A program made the position numbers and the translations under genes. A stretch of DNA of 64,000 bases from Galeruca laticollis (lineage: Eukaryota; Arthropoda; Insecta; Coleoptera; Chrysomelidae). Positions 44,182 to 56,180 of the stretch are shown here, one piece after another. The stretch covers positions 48,367,731-48,431,730 of the forward strand of contig OY998180.1 of NCBI GenBank assembly GCA_963921935.1. Direction: 5' to 3'. Below the pieces are notes generated by a model. The model searched no databases, was not told the DNA's origin, and was given only the letters and a program-made list of their open reading frames with translations. How positions within the stretch are numbered: position 1 is the stretch's first letter; each line of letters begins with the position of its first letter.

Positions 44182-44470
44182 TAAGCAATATACTCTAGAA
44201 ATGGACTAGAGTTGTAAACGATAAGAGTGTAAGCAATATACTCTAGAAATGGACTAGAGTTGTAAGCGATAAGAATGTAAGCAATATACTCTAGAAATGG
44301 ACTAGAGTTGTAAACGATAAGAGTGTAAGCAATATACTCTAGAAATGGACTAGAGTTGTAAACGATAAGAGTGTAAGCAATATACTCTAGAAATGGACTA
44401 GAGTTGTAAACGATAAGAGTGTAAGCAATATACTCTAGAAATGGACTAGAGTTGTAAACGATAAGATTGT
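44182..44470. repeat. Tandem array B, 48-bp unit, 6 copies
   Basis: Units read GTAAGCAATATACTCTAG, AAATGGACTAGAGTTG, TAAACGATAAGA. Each unit has a CTCTAG...CTAGAG inverted repeat, so RNA from the array could form a string of hairpins. Confidence 0.93.
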
Positions 44471-44584
44471 AAGTTTGTCAAGTTGTGTTAAATTCAAAGT
44501 GTCGTCAATGTGATTGTTTAAGTAACATATGAGTAAGGGAGGATGCCGTTTTCTTCTAAACGTCACCCAAGTGTTCATATTATC

Positions 44585-45290
44585 CAAGTGTCATCTTCTT
44601 CAACCATGCATCTTCTTCAACCATGCATCTTCTTTTTCAACCAAGTATCTTCATCTTTTCAACCAAGTTTCTTCATCTTTCCAACCAAGTATCTTCATCT
44701 TTTCAACCAAGTTTCTTCATCTTTTCAACCAAGTATCTTCATCTTTTCAACCAAGTATCTTCATCTTTTCAACCAAGTATCTTCATATTTTCAACCAAGT
44801 TTCTTCATCTTTTCAACCAAGTTTCTTCATCTTCTCAACCAAGTATCTTCATCTTTTCAACCAAGTATATTCATCTTTTCAACCAAGTATCTCCTTTTTC
44901 AACCAAGTATCTTCATCTTTAACCAAGTATATTCATCTTTTCAACCAAGTATCTTCATTTTCAACCAAGTTTCTTCATCTTTTCAACCAAGTTTCTTCAT
45001 CTTTTCAACCAAGTATCTTCATCTTTTCAACCAAGTATCTTCATATTTTCAACCAAGTTTCTTCATCTTTTCAACCAAGTTTCTTCATCTTTTCAACCAA
45101 GTATCTTCATCTTTTTAACCAAGTTTCTTCATCTTTTCAACCAAGTATCTTCTTTTTCAACCAAGTATCTTCATCTTTAACCAAGTATATTCATCTTTTC
45201 AACCAAGTATCTTCATCTTCAACCAAGTATTTTCATCTTTTCAACCAAGTATCATCTTCTTCTTTTTAACCAAGTTATCTTCTTTTTCTT
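44585..45290. repeat. Tandem array C, 22-bp unit, about 30 copies
   Basis: Units are variants of TTCATCTTTTCAACCAAGTA with T/C-rich content. The apparent 246-codon ORF across it is a translation of the repeat. Confidence 0.95.
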
Positions 45291-45849
45291 TTCAATACCT
45301 TTATCCAGGTATTCACATAAGAGTAATGTTCATGTCAAAGTGTCTAAGCTTTTTTTTGTTAATCGTCCAGGGTTTTAAATGTTAAAGTATTTGTTTCTCA
45401 ATGTTTAAGTATAAGTTCAAGTTTTTCACATAGTTTCAAGTATATAAGTATCACTGTCCTCTTCCAGAGGACTAAAGGATTGTTTTCTTGACGAGAAAGA
45501 GTTTAAGTAATGCATGAGTGCTATCCTGCACTGAAAGAGCGTTGAGTATGAGAGTGAATCGTTTATTCGAGTGTAAGTGTTGGTTTGAAATTTATTTATT
45601 TATGAGCTAAGAGTGTTTTGTGAATTAAGAATGTTTTTGAGGGTAAGTTGTGATTTGAAAGTGGTGTGGTCACACCAAAAGAATGAGTATAATGAGTATG
45701 AGAGAGGTTATCCATAAGGTATTGTGAATGAGTTTTGTCCAGAACAGTACGTTTCTTGACGATAATATTCTGGAGATTGTTGCATTGGTGGTGAATGGTT
45801 AGGGTTTGGGATCTTGGGTTAACAAGTTTTCCAAGACTGTACATTTTTT
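45291..45849. other. Non-repetitive interior of the BEL-like element
   Basis: Sits between array C and the gag remnant. The minus frame 45596-45844 (82 codons, Thr/His/Leu-rich) continues the gag direction but resembles nothing known. No protease or RT is left. Confidence 0.45.
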
Positions 45850-46125
45850 TTCAAGAAATCAAAAAAAGTATCACTAGCAATTAAATTTTGATCAGTCTCT
45901 TTTTCTTCAAGAGATTTTTTTTGTATTATAATCTAACTTTGTTTTTAATATGTGAACGATTAGTGCATCAAATAACTCTTCCTTATTGATATTTAAATTT
46001 AACAATGACTTTACGATAGATCTAGCTTCGGACGTGAATGTTCTTAATTGTTGGGCAGTACATTTTGAAATGTTATTACAGGCTGTCAAACGGTTAAAAT
46101 GGGCAGTAACAATCTGCCGTGTATC
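45850..46125 (-). pseudogene. BEL/Pao gag remnant
   Basis: Minus-strand translation gives YNDTRQIVTAHFNRL, then LRTFTSEARSIVKSLLNLN, then ELFDALIVHILKTKLDYNT and, after a frameshift, a DTFFDFL segment. This order (N-R-I...H...L, L--L--Ar--V-SL--L, L--LI---L--KL, and a closing FL segment) is that of the conserved BEL/Pao gag region (DUF1759 type). Stops and a frameshift leave it non-functional. It gives the element's class and direction. Confidence 0.65.
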
Positions 46126-46144
46126 ATTATATTTAACATGAAAT

Positions 46145-47095
46145 GTAAATCAATGAGTCATTTACTGTTACGATGCAATTATTTAAATGGTACTGTGGAT
46201 TATAACTGATTCTCTTGCACATCAATATAGCATACTGTTATCATAGTTCGACATCATTGTTAATATATAATTATTTGAACGACATTGTAAGTATAATGTG
46301 AATGTTTATGTCACATAAGAAATGTGAAATAATTTTTCAATTAATGTAAATGTATAATTATGAACGACACGGTATGATATGAATGTCCATGTTACATAAG
46401 AAATATGAAATATTTTTTCAAATAATGTGAATGTATAATTATAAACGACACGGTATGATATGAATGTCCATGTTACATAAGAAATATGAAATATTTTTTC
46501 AAATAATGTAAATGTATAATTATAAACGACACGGTATAATATGAATGTCCATGTTACATAAGAAATATGAAATATTTTTTCAAATAATGTGAATGTATAA
46601 TTATAAACGACACGGTATGATATGAATGTCCATTTTACATAAGAAATATGAAATATTTTTTCAAATAATGTAAATGTATAATTATAAACGACACGGTATA
46701 ATATGAATGTCCATGTTACATAAGAAGTATCAAATAATTTTTCAAATAATGTAAATGTATAATTATAAACGACCCTGTATGATATGAATGTCTATGTTAC
46801 ATAAGAAATATGAAATATTTTTTCAAATAATGTAAATGTATAATTATAAACGACACGGTATAATATAAATGTCCATGTTACATAAGAAGTATCAAATAAT
46901 TTTTCAAATAATGTAAATGTATAATTATAAACGACCCTGTATGATATGACTGTCTGTGTTACATAAGAAATATGCAATAATTTTTCAAATAATGTAAATG
47001 TATAATTATAAACGACCCTGTATGATATGAATGTCTATGTTACATAAGAAATATGAAATAATTTTTTCAAATAATGTAAATGGATAATTATAAAA
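46145..47095. repeat. Tandem array D, 81-bp unit, about 11 copies
   Basis: Units read AATGTAAATGTATAATTATA, AACGACACGGTATGATATGA, ATGTCCATGTTACATAAG, AAATATGAAATATTTTTTCA. Later copies carry CCCTG for CACGG. The array lies between the LTR side and the gag remnant, that is, in the leader in element orientation. Confidence 0.93.
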
Positions 47096-47503
47096 GTATT
47101 TGAGTGCAGACTTTCGTCTACCACTGTATGTTAAATTTATGAGATTTTTCCATCGTTTGATACGCAAATATATGAAAATATTCATCAGTTTTAACTATCT
47201 TATCTTATAATATTAATATACATGACTGTAATTTTAAATTGTAAAATGTGATAAATGTTTTTGCATTGTTAGATTACTGAATTTCGTATCACACTATATT
47301 CTATGTTTACAAAATTTTACGTTGGTTGATAAGCAAATATACAAAATCTTTTATTATCGATAAATACCTTATCTAATGTCTGTTTTCTGCTTACTGAAAT
47401 TCTCGAAGAGTTCTCGGGAACGCTGAGGGTCTATATTCTCTGGACTCCAAGGGTTGTTTCACTGCTCTCGCTAGGACTGTGCTTCACTATTTTCTGGTTC
47501 TAT
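47096..47503. other. Leader segment of BEL-like element
   Basis: AT-rich sequence between array D and the primer site, with two related segments (TTTGATACGCAAATAT near 47156 and TTGATAAGCAAATATAC near 47326). No coding frame. Confidence 0.45.
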
Positions 47504-47523
47504 CCGGTCTCGAATCAGGACCA
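47504..47523 (-). other. Candidate tRNA-Tyr-like primer binding site
   Basis: Minus-strand TGGTCCTGATTCGAGACCGG abuts the LTR. It matches the complement of the tRNA-Tyr 3' end in blocks TGGTCCT, TTCGAG and CCGG, with a GA and an A inserted. The fit is imperfect, so another tRNA is possible. Confidence 0.5.
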
Positions 47524-48346
47524 TGTTCTAATTTAACCCTTTTACTTCGGGTTAATTAGAGGGAATGTATTTTTGGATTTGCGAAGGACCACTACGGCCG
47601 TTTGTCACTGAAGTAACGATGAACCGTAGAATGAAATTAAAACACTGATATCACGTTATGATTTATATTGTCATGAAATATAAGTTATTTACTGTTGCTT
47701 CGACAATTAAGAATTCACTTGACTTTTCGCGATAACTGAAAGTATTGTGCACATACTATGTTGGTTTATGAAAAGAATAAAGATTACGGACACATGGTGG
47801 TTCCCGGGTTAAAAACGCCGGCTGGTTTTACGAAGTTGTAGCATGTTATATGATGAAAGAGGGTGTCTGAGAAGTGTGAAAGCTATCTGGGAAGTGAGGT
47901 AAAAATGAGGCTATTTTCGTATTTATATGTTTGATGACGTAGGATCGAGGAATGAGTAAACTATTAGAAACTGGCCAATGGGATAAAAGTATTTTAAAAT
48001 GTAACGTTCGAACAACAAGTGAATGTTGCAGATATGAAGATGTTTTTTGTGGGGTTTTCAACGGTTTCGTAGATACAGATAACAGAGTTTGGAAGAGAGT
48101 TTTTATGAAGAGATAAGATGTCGGGGACTTTGATATGTTCAGTAGAATTTCAGAAAACGATATTTATCTGTTTTTCTTAGGTGTTAGTAAATTTAAATGA
48201 CTTTTTTAGTGAAGTAAAGAAATATTAACTGTTGAAAATAAGGATATATTTAGTTATGTATTTTGAGCATAATATTCGACTTTTATTATACAGGGGAAAT
48301 TGATAGAATCACGGGAGAATTTGGTAATTGAAACCAAATTCGAACA
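47524..48346 (-). repeat. LTR of BEL-like element (823 bp copy)
   Basis: The 5' LTR in element orientation. It carries the extra 15 bp around 48099-48113. Near identity to the other LTR implies recent insertion. The minus-strand frames 47846-48061 and 43177-43392 are the same LTR-internal frame and are not recognised as a gene. Confidence 0.9.
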
Positions 48347-48351
48347 CAAAT

Positions 48352-49290
48352 AATACAATAAATTAAATGTGAGCTTAATATATGGTAAGCAAAAGCACTC
48401 TGTATGTTCAAGCCATAATTGAAGATGAAGTATAGCTTGCGGCGATAGTTAAAAATATACAGGGCATTCTTTAGAAAATCCAATTGGAGTTTTAGAGAAA
48501 CTTGACATAATAAAAAACTGAAAATTTGGAGTATGAGGTTTTCTGATATGCCCAGAGTGAATATTAAATATTAGAGCCTCCTACCATTTTCGGTTATACC
48601 GGAAGTAGACTGAAACTCCCTTGTTTTAAATAGAACACCCTATATATTATTACGTATTTCGCTTAAGTTACTCTTGAGGAAGTACGCGTTTGGAATCACC
48701 CTGAATTGAATATTGAAGTTTGAATAAAATAGACAATACTAAGTTGTTTTTACCAAACACAAACATAAATTTTTATATTTATAAAGATATAGGGTGTCAA
48801 ATCGGACAATGTTACGTAATAAAATTGGTCATATGACGAAATGTAGCATAGCCATATATTGAAAGAATTGTCAAGAGTAACTCTATAGAAATACGTAATA
48901 ATATATAGGGTGTTATATTTAAAATATATATCACCCTGTACATATATATTTTTAATTTGGTTCAGAACTTTTACCGACCCTATAAAAGTTTATTGAAGTT
49001 AGTAAGCAACTATAGTTGTTGTTATAAAATAGTTTCTTTTTAATATGGAAGTATTATTAGTTTTAATTTTCAAAATTATTCCGAGTGGTTCATGAAGCGA
49101 GTTCGTTTCGGGTTCAGTGCGACGTTTTTCTAGTTTATCTTTAGAAATTATAGAATAATAAATATACTTTTTGATCAATTCTAACACTAAAGTGCTGAAC
49201 AACTGAATACATTGTTATCACAGACTGGAGATAACGAGTTGATTTAGAATTAGAACATTTCCATATTTATAAAAATTCCTTTTTTGTTAT
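48352..49290. other. Intergenic stretch with MITE-like inverted pieces
   Basis: ACACCCTATATATTATTACG (48647-48666) is inverse to CGTAATAATATATAGGGTGT (about 48893-48912), marking a MITE of about 270 bp. Other TATACAGGG and CACCCTGTA motifs occur at about 48459 and 48932. The minus ORFs here have no known motif. Confidence 0.55.
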
Positions 49291-49503
49291 ATGGTAATTA
49301 GTGATAAGAAAGCTACAATCAATTATCCACTTACACCGATTCAAATCGAAAATGGGCAACCAGTATTACAACATGTTAATATACTGGTTGCTGACTTTCT
49401 GTACTAAACGCTGCTGTAAAATCTTCACCAAAACCTATATTTCCAATAAAAGAACATGCAATTGTACTTCATTCATAAGAAAACCTAAAACTTATTGACT
49501 ATG

Positions 49504-50096
49504 TCAGAGCAGTTGAGGATACTATTGGTCCGAAAAATATCTGTTGTGCATCACGAATATCTAGTAACAGAATTTGTATTTACCTAAATAAAACTGATTA
49601 TATTGATAATCTCATTAGAAATAACCCCAATATTGATGTAGGAGACGCGCAACATTCCACAAGAATATTGGTTACACCTGCAAAAAGAGTAACTATTTCC
49701 AATGTATCACCGTCTATCCCACACATCATGACCTCATTGAAATGAATTTGAAAAATTTCGGTTTGCAATTAGCGTCTCCAGTTTCTTTTCTTATGGCTGG
49801 TATTCCTGGGGATCAATACAGCCATATTTTATCCTTTAGGGGGCAGGTCTACATTATACCTCCCACAGAAAACTATGAACTTCAAGCTTCTCTAGTCGTT
49901 ACCTTTGAAAACAATGGATATCGTATATTTTTATCCACTGATAGGATATGGTGCTTCTTATGCAAGCAATAGTGGTCACATAGCAAGTTACTGTCCAAAC
50001 TCAAATTCTGGTTCTCTTTCTCAGATCCCAGCTCCTATAACCCTACAATCAGCCCACATTGACCAAAACAACTCTGTAGTAATTCTTATATGACTG
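49504..50096 (+). pseudogene. ORF1 (gag-like) of the I-like element
   Basis: Starts within AVEDTIGPKNICCASRISSN, then RILVTPAKRVTISNVSPSIP, a frameshift near 49727, then NLKNFGLQLASPVSFLMAGI and SFRGQVYIIPP. A CCHC knuckle CFLC..GHIASYC near 49960-50000 is split by another frameshift. These proteins coat the element RNA. The 5' part (ATG possibly at 49291) and the part after 50100 are too decayed to read with confidence. Confidence 0.7.
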
Positions 50097-50344
50097 AACA
50101 ACCAACAATAACAGCACTGGGACAAAAGAGACATCTTTCGATTTCAACTGATTCCTCTATTGATCACGTCAATTTCAAGCGAAGAGACCACCTCACCTAA
50201 AATTGAGAACGACAATGTGATATTTACCATTCTAGTAATTCCACGTAAGCCCGCTAAATCTAAAAAAAGAAAAGTCAGAAACGAAGACGACACAAAGATA
50301 TCTAAAGATTCAACTGACAGTATCAGAAAATCATTCTAAATTGC

Positions 50345-51984
50345 AAACAATTTCAACACGGAAACGAATGAACCCATGTGAAATGAAAAATTTGAGAAAT
50401 CTGATTGACTGACGGCTGTGCGTTTTTATTTTGCACACATGTCGATGATTACCGATGTCTATCTACATTTCCACCCAATGGAATAATTATTTTGTCGCAG
50501 TTAGAGTGCTTTGCCGATGACATTTTAAATAATTTGACTTTTGAAGCTACCGTTAGCAAGTGACAGAGAGAATTTGAGAGAATTCTAGAATTTTCTGTAA
50601 TTGTGAGTCTTATATGCATCAAATTCAAAACTTCGTATCAACTAAAGAACATACGGTCTTGAAGCATCAGTTTGTTTTTAAAATTGTAGTAACCTTACCG
50701 TCAACTTTTATTTAAAAAATAAATACTAACTCTGCGTTTTATGTGGTCCTCGGAAAAATATCGTGTATAACAAGTGTTCAAAATTCGATTTCAAACTCGT
50801 TTGCTTAAGCCACGAGCCGTAGGCGAGTGGCACCATTCTGCAAACTCGTGTGAAATATTTTTTTTCAACACTTGTACAATATACTAATTTCTACTTCCGT
50901 TACTAAAACCACATTATAAACACGGGTTTGGCATGCGCAAAATGACTCTTTAAAGACACTAGTGTTGAAAATGCGAAAAGTCACATCTCGTTTACCTTTT
51001 GTCTTTTAAATGTCACATCACTTGTATCTTTTGTATTTTAAATTTTCATATTCCGTGATAATTTTGTTGTTCTGTGTCATTTGATTTGTCAGTCACCTGT
51101 CAGCCATCTTCTGAAATATTATGAATTTGTAGGCCGAATAGCCCTGGCAGCCGAGGTTATAAATGAAGAAAAGAAGAAGATGTTATGAATATAATTCATA
51201 TATAATATAATTAAGACACAGTATACCTAAGGTATTTACGGAAACTTGATCGGGTTAGTGATCTACAACCGACTTTTATAATTTTGCGTTCGTTTACTTG
51301 ATCCGATTGAACTAACCTCTTTCGAAAAGTTCGAACGAGTAAATTCCATTTAACCCTACTAGAGCGGTAGCGTAATTTGGGTTATTGTGTGATTACTATA
51401 AACAAAAATTCTAACTTTGTTATACACATAACACCTCACATAAAAAACGGAAGAAGTGGAAAATTTGTTGTACTTCGCTATATAGCGATAGCTCAGAAAT
51501 GGTTCGCGAACGAGTAATAAAATGCTTTAGGATACCTCCAGAACCGAGTAACAACCCGTCAGGTGAATTTAAGAACTCAGTATTTGATCCAGGTTAGGTT
51601 TTCGTTAATACCTATAACAAACAGTAGTGCATGTTCAAAACGGTACCTTTGAAGTTCAAAAGTAACTGTCTGCATTCGAGTAATAATATACAATAGAGAG
51701 GGCAATTCATTCATAAACACGTTTATTTTTGCGGCCAACAATCCTTAACGCCAGTGGTGAAATAATGTATAAATTACACAAAGTGGGGATGGTATTGTAG
51801 ACACATGGTCTTAGTAATTTCTCCCATTTTTCTAACAAACTTGGCACCGACGACCATGATAATCCAAAAACATTAATTAACTTAAAAGTTTATTTTGTCA
51901 CTCAAAGTCTTGAAAAAGTCATCAAAACGAAAGAACTAAATCTTACTTCCTAGACGTAATGGCGCTCTTATAAACAAACCACGT
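50345..51984. other. Decayed ORF1-ORF2 junction region with MITE
   Basis: The expected endonuclease N-terminus is not readable. A hairpin MITE occupies 50764-50884 (GTATAACAAGTGTT and the inverse AACACTTGTACAATATAC; centre has GAGCCGTAGGCGAGTGG). The rest, 50885-51984, shows no gene or clear repeat. Confidence 0.5.
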
Positions 51985-54574
51985 TTGACATTATTTACTA
52001 CAATACTATGGCATGTTCGAAACCACTTCCCTATATTGATATCAAATAACTGTATCAAGCCATCGAAAACAATAATTAAATGGAAAACTGCTAATGCAGA
52101 TTGGGCAGGTTTTAATTCATACACTAACAGTATAGCGGACGAATTTCAGTTGCCCGAAAACATCAATGAAGCAATTGCCACTTTTAATAATTTCGTTACC
52201 AAAGCTGCGGATATCTATGTCGGAATAGTATATTCAATATCAAGGGTGGAATAAGCAAAATTCTACACGAGTAGAAATATTTGTTTCCCGAGCTGTAGGC
52301 GAGGGAAACGGTTCTAGGAGTGTATAATTTTGAATTCCACCCATGATTTAGACTATACTTTTTCTACGACTATCAAATAAAAAACTAAACTACGTATTTT
52401 GAATTGCTAACTCCTTAACTTGAGGAAGAGTTGTGGTGAAATTATCAGTGCTGTCATTATTATATAGCTATTATTTAAATAAAATTATACTTATTTACGT
52501 ACTTTTCATGAAGTATTAATCAATTTTAATCTTAAATTTAAAAAATATATAAATAATTTTGACAGTTGACTATTGTTGTAAGATAGCGTTTTCTATTTTC
52601 TTGTTTTTTTTCTTAAAAAGTACCATAAAGTACACTTACACTGCACTTGTGGCTCCAATAATTAATAATCAACGACCATATTAGTCATTTTTATGCATTT
52701 TGATATTTCTGAACTACTTTTCTACTCCGCGTAGTGCAGCTGATGTAGAAAACGCCTATTTTCTCTTTCTGTCAAATGAACCATGACATTTTGACAAACA
52801 ATAGTTGGTGTATTCTTTGATTTAGAGGACGCCACAAGTATTAATGCCATACCAAGGGCGAGAATGAATATTCTTGCCCTAGGGCTAGAATCAAAAACTA
52901 GGTCTGAATATAGATATTCTATAATAGTCGTAGAAAAAAGTTGTCAAGTTGTTTTATCTCCTTTACACAAAATAAATCCATGGTGGAACGAAAATTGTTC
53001 CGTTGCAGTTCGTGAATGTAAATAAGCGCTGAATGTATATCATCGAACTTGCACTGAATCCAACCTCACAAACTTTAAAAAACTAAGAGCTAAAGCAAGA
53101 AGAACGCTAAAACACGCGAATAAGGCAATAGAACATTCACAAAAATTACAGCACTAATAGATCAAAGTGAACTGACTACTGTCAGTGAAAAAATTGTTAA
53201 TATCATCAGCAAAGCACTTCGGGAAAAAAGTTAAAACTTTAGTGAATACGCCACAAATACCACAATCCAAATCCCTACTCATGATATACAAGGCAGAATT
53301 TTTTTTGGATCTTCCTTTCTCTGTCAAAGAACTTCTTTATTCCCTCTCGTCCTGTAGGATTTCACCTCCAGGTCCTGACAATATTCCTTTTCAATGCTTA
53401 AAAAACTTGTCAACAAATGCTCTTGTGAACTATTAAGTTTGTACAACAAAATCTGGATTAACATAGAGTTTCCTCAACAATGGAGAGAATCAATAATCTT
53501 ACAAAGTAAAAAGCAAGACAAATCTCCGACAGATGCAGATTCTTATCGTCCTATTTCACTAACTAGTACTGTATGTAATCTACTAGAAAAAATGATAAAC
53601 AAAACATTAATTTGGTATCTTGAAAAACATAAACTTCCTCTCCGCTATTCGATCAGGTTTTAGACCTCAAGGCAGTACAAGTGATAATCTAGCTCTTATT
53701 CAGATTTGCGCAACGATTGAACTTAACAAGAATCAAGAAATCGTAGCTGCTGTGTTCGATATCCAAAATGCATTTGATTGTCTACTGCGACCTGTTATTT
53801 TCAATAAACTTGTGAATGTTACATACCAGATAATATGTATTCCTTTATTGAAAACGTTTTGAGTGATCGTACGTTTAAAGTGTCTGCAAACGGATCAACT
53901 TCCAACAGCTTCTTCCAATACAATGGTGTTCCCCAGGTATCGGTACCGAGCCCCACTTTGTTCAGCATTGCCATAAATGACGTTTCTTCAAACATCCGAT
54001 CTCCCGTTAAAATTGCCTTTATGCTGACGACTTAATTATATCTTGTCATGGCAAGAACACTACCACCACGTCGAGGTTACTTCAAGAAGCAGTCAGTCAA
54101 CTACAAGAATGGTCCGATAAAACGGGTCTCCATTTTACGGCAACGAAGTCCAGAGTTATCAAATTCAGTAGAAGAACCACCATTACTTCAAATCCGATGA
54201 CAAGATTTAATGGAGACAACATTCCAGTAGTTGATCAACTGAAAAACGTGGGTCTGACTTTTGACAGCAAGCTTAGCTGGAAACAACATATTCGGGATAT
54301 TAGAGGGAATTGCTTGAGCAGACTGAATATTCTAAAATGCCTTTCTCACCGCCAATGGGGAGCTGAAAAGGAAATACTTCTTAGTGTCTATCGCTCTTTA
54401 ATCCGTTTCAGATTAGACTACTGTTGTTATATTTACATGTCTGCTTCAAAATCAGCATTAAGTATCCTGAATTCTGTACAAAATACTGGCCTTCGAATTT
54501 CCTTAGGCGTTTTTAGATCTAGCCCAGCTGGAAGCTTTAGCTGTGAAGCCAATATGAGCCTCCCCTCTGGCTAA
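51985..54574 (+). pseudogene. ORF2: endonuclease end and reverse transcriptase
   Basis: 51985-52230 encodes NHFPI (endonuclease SDHFPI-like end) and IIKWKTANADWAGF. After a 700-bp insertion the frame resumes near 52975 with PWWNENCSVAVREC. RT blocks follow across several frames: SSCRISPPGPDNIPFQCLK (53360), DSYRPISLTSTVCNLLEKM (53545), SGFRPQGSTSDNLAL (53650), VFDIQNAFDCL (53755), NGVPQVSVPSPTLF (53924; the usual GS is changed to VS), then a frame-shifted LYADDLI-like segment near 54020. At least five frame changes are visible. Confidence 0.78.
52236..52940. mobile_element. Two MITEs inserted in ORF2
   Basis: A hairpin at 52236-52352 (ATCAAGGGTGGAAT and inverse ATTCCACCCATGAT, centre GAGCTGTAGGCGAGGG) is followed by a second element at 52358-52940 with inverted ends CTTTTTCTACGACTAT / ATAGTCGTAGAAAAAAG. 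Both interrupt the endonuclease-RT linker, whose frame resumes afterwards. Confidence 0.65.
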
Positions 54575-54783
54575 GAAGACAACTACTCCTATTAACATAT
54601 TCGTCTAGAGTATCTGCTAACCCCTACAATCTAGTCTACCCATTGCTAACATCTAAACGTATAAGTCATAATGTCTCTTCAAAACGTAAGTCTCATAGAA
54701 ATTCTGACCTCATTACTTGGCGATATTGATCTATCTCATACAACTCATAATCTAGCATCCCCACGGCACCATGGAATATCAAT

Positions 54784-55560
54784 TTGCCTAACTTCAATTT
54801 AGCGTTAACCCAGTATCCAAAGTCCGAAACATTTCACGAATTCCTGAGAAAATCTTTTCTGGATGTAATTAGTCTTAAATATGACAAGATATTATACACC
54901 GACGCCTCAAAAGGTAATGAAGGAGTTGGCTGTTCGGTTGCCACTTCTGATGCAACAGTTAGAAGAAGCTTTTTTACCTTCATATTCCAGTGTTCATACA
55001 GGAGAACTATTCGCTATATTACAAGCTCTATCCTCTTTAACAAATGATTCCAAACACCCTGCCGTATGCACGGACTCACTAGGACCTATACTTCACGCAT
55101 CCAATTGTTCAATCTACAAACAAAATTCTCAATAATCTCATACACCAAGGAGTTACAACCACGCTAATCTGGATTCCATCCCATATCGGCATTACAGGCA
55201 ACGTAGAGTAGAAAGCGTGGATCTTGGCAAGAACATTGGAGCAAATCCCGATCAAAGCTTAGTGATATACAACCTACAATCAACTCCATATCAATTATAA
55301 ACTTAAATGATAAAGTTCTCATAAGAATGCTTCGTATCGGACACACGCGCCTCACACATGGACACCTTATGACATCTGAAGATCCACTGTGACTCTGTCA
55401 GCTCTGACCCAGTCCTCTTACGGTTAAACACATTCTGATAGAATGTTGTCAATACCAGAATAAGCGATTGAAACCCCAACTTAGTGGTAACCTCCAGGAA
55501 ATGCTTAGCCTTCCCATACAGCATTCAAGGGTTATTGACTTCCTTCAAGACACAAAACTA
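54784..55560 (+). pseudogene. RNase H domain and ORF2 C-terminus
   Basis: KYDKILYTDASKGNEGVGCS (54875) carries the first RNase H Asp, VHTGELFAILQAL (54995) the Glu helix and VCTDSL (55063) the second Asp. Near 55320-55440 a frame reads RMLRIGHTRLTHG and a LTVKHILIECC-like tail, typical of I/Jockey ORF2 ends. Frameshifted repeatedly. Confidence 0.72.
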
Positions 55561-55700
55561 TAATAGACCTATATTGTGATAACTGAAATCCACCAAATTG
55601 TACATAAGAACACTGCTGTATTAGTTAAGTTATATTTTGTATTTTCATTTGTATGTATAATTGTATAGTCTATGTATCTGTATCAATGACACGTTAATTT

Positions 55701-56180
55701 TAAAAAAGCAAAGGTTAACCGAATGGGGTTTAGGTGATTTTATCCCATTATTTGAAGGTAAGATCCAAAAGTTCTAAGTATTATATTTCAATAAAAATTC
55801 TCTAAATTGGTAATTATATTCTGAAAAAAAAATTAGTAAAATCGTTGTATTATTTATTTGTTAGTGATGCAAACTATACTGGGTTTAAATAATCCGAGCA
55901 GGCCATTGGATCAGGCATACTGATGAGAGACAGACAGACAGATAAAACATTCTACACATACTTATTCGTTTTTCAGAAATTAGAAAATATTCTCCAAGGA
56001 ACTCCAGAAGGGAGATTAATACTTCTTCATAAAAAAAACTAAACAATGATATGAGGCAGAAACTTTGTAAAATAGTAGTAAGCGAATTGATAAAACTACA
56101 CAACGAACCCTTAAAAGCAGAGTAAGAAAATTATATATTTATCAATCAAAGCATATTAACAATTTTCATTTTTTTATAAG
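55701..56180. other. Unassigned stretch
   Basis: AT-rich, with GACAGACAGACAG at about 55929. No recognisable gene. Confidence 0.45.

Larger units (their letters stand above)
42850..48351 (-). mobile_element. Non-autonomous BEL/Pao-like LTR retrotransposon made of tandem arrays
   Basis: Direct repeats 42855-43662 and 47524-48346 have TG...CA ends and are flanked by CAAAT on both sides (5-bp duplication, typical of BEL/Pao). The 3.9-kb interior has no intact gene. It is built of four unrelated tandem arrays plus a gag-like remnant on the minus strand. Next to the right LTR, minus strand, TGGTCCTGATTCGAGACCGG resembles a tRNA-Tyr primer site (TGGTCCTTCGAGCCGG) with small insertions. Gag direction and primer site both say the element runs right to left. 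The near identity of its LTRs means it moved recently, presumably using proteins of a full-length relative. Confidence 0.85.
49291..55700 (+). mobile_element. Degenerate I-like non-LTR retrotransposon
   Basis: In order the plus strand has an ORF1 with an RNA-binding zinc knuckle, the end of an APE-type endonuclease, RT, RNase H and a C-terminal Cys/His-like tail. ORF1 knuckle plus RNase H after RT is the I/Jockey-group layout, with I-like most probable. Every domain is cut by stops, frameshifts or inserted MITEs, and most of the endonuclease is lost. The 3' limit near 55700 is uncertain; no poly-A tail is clear. Confidence 0.8.

Noticed and set aside
44182..44470. CRISPR-like regular array
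   Set aside because: The unit has no unique spacers between copies and the genome is eukaryotic; it is a simple tandem repeat.
44529..45269. 246-codon ORF rich in Phe, Ser and Gln
   Set aside because: It is the 22-bp tandem array read through; all three frames stay open because the unit lacks stops.
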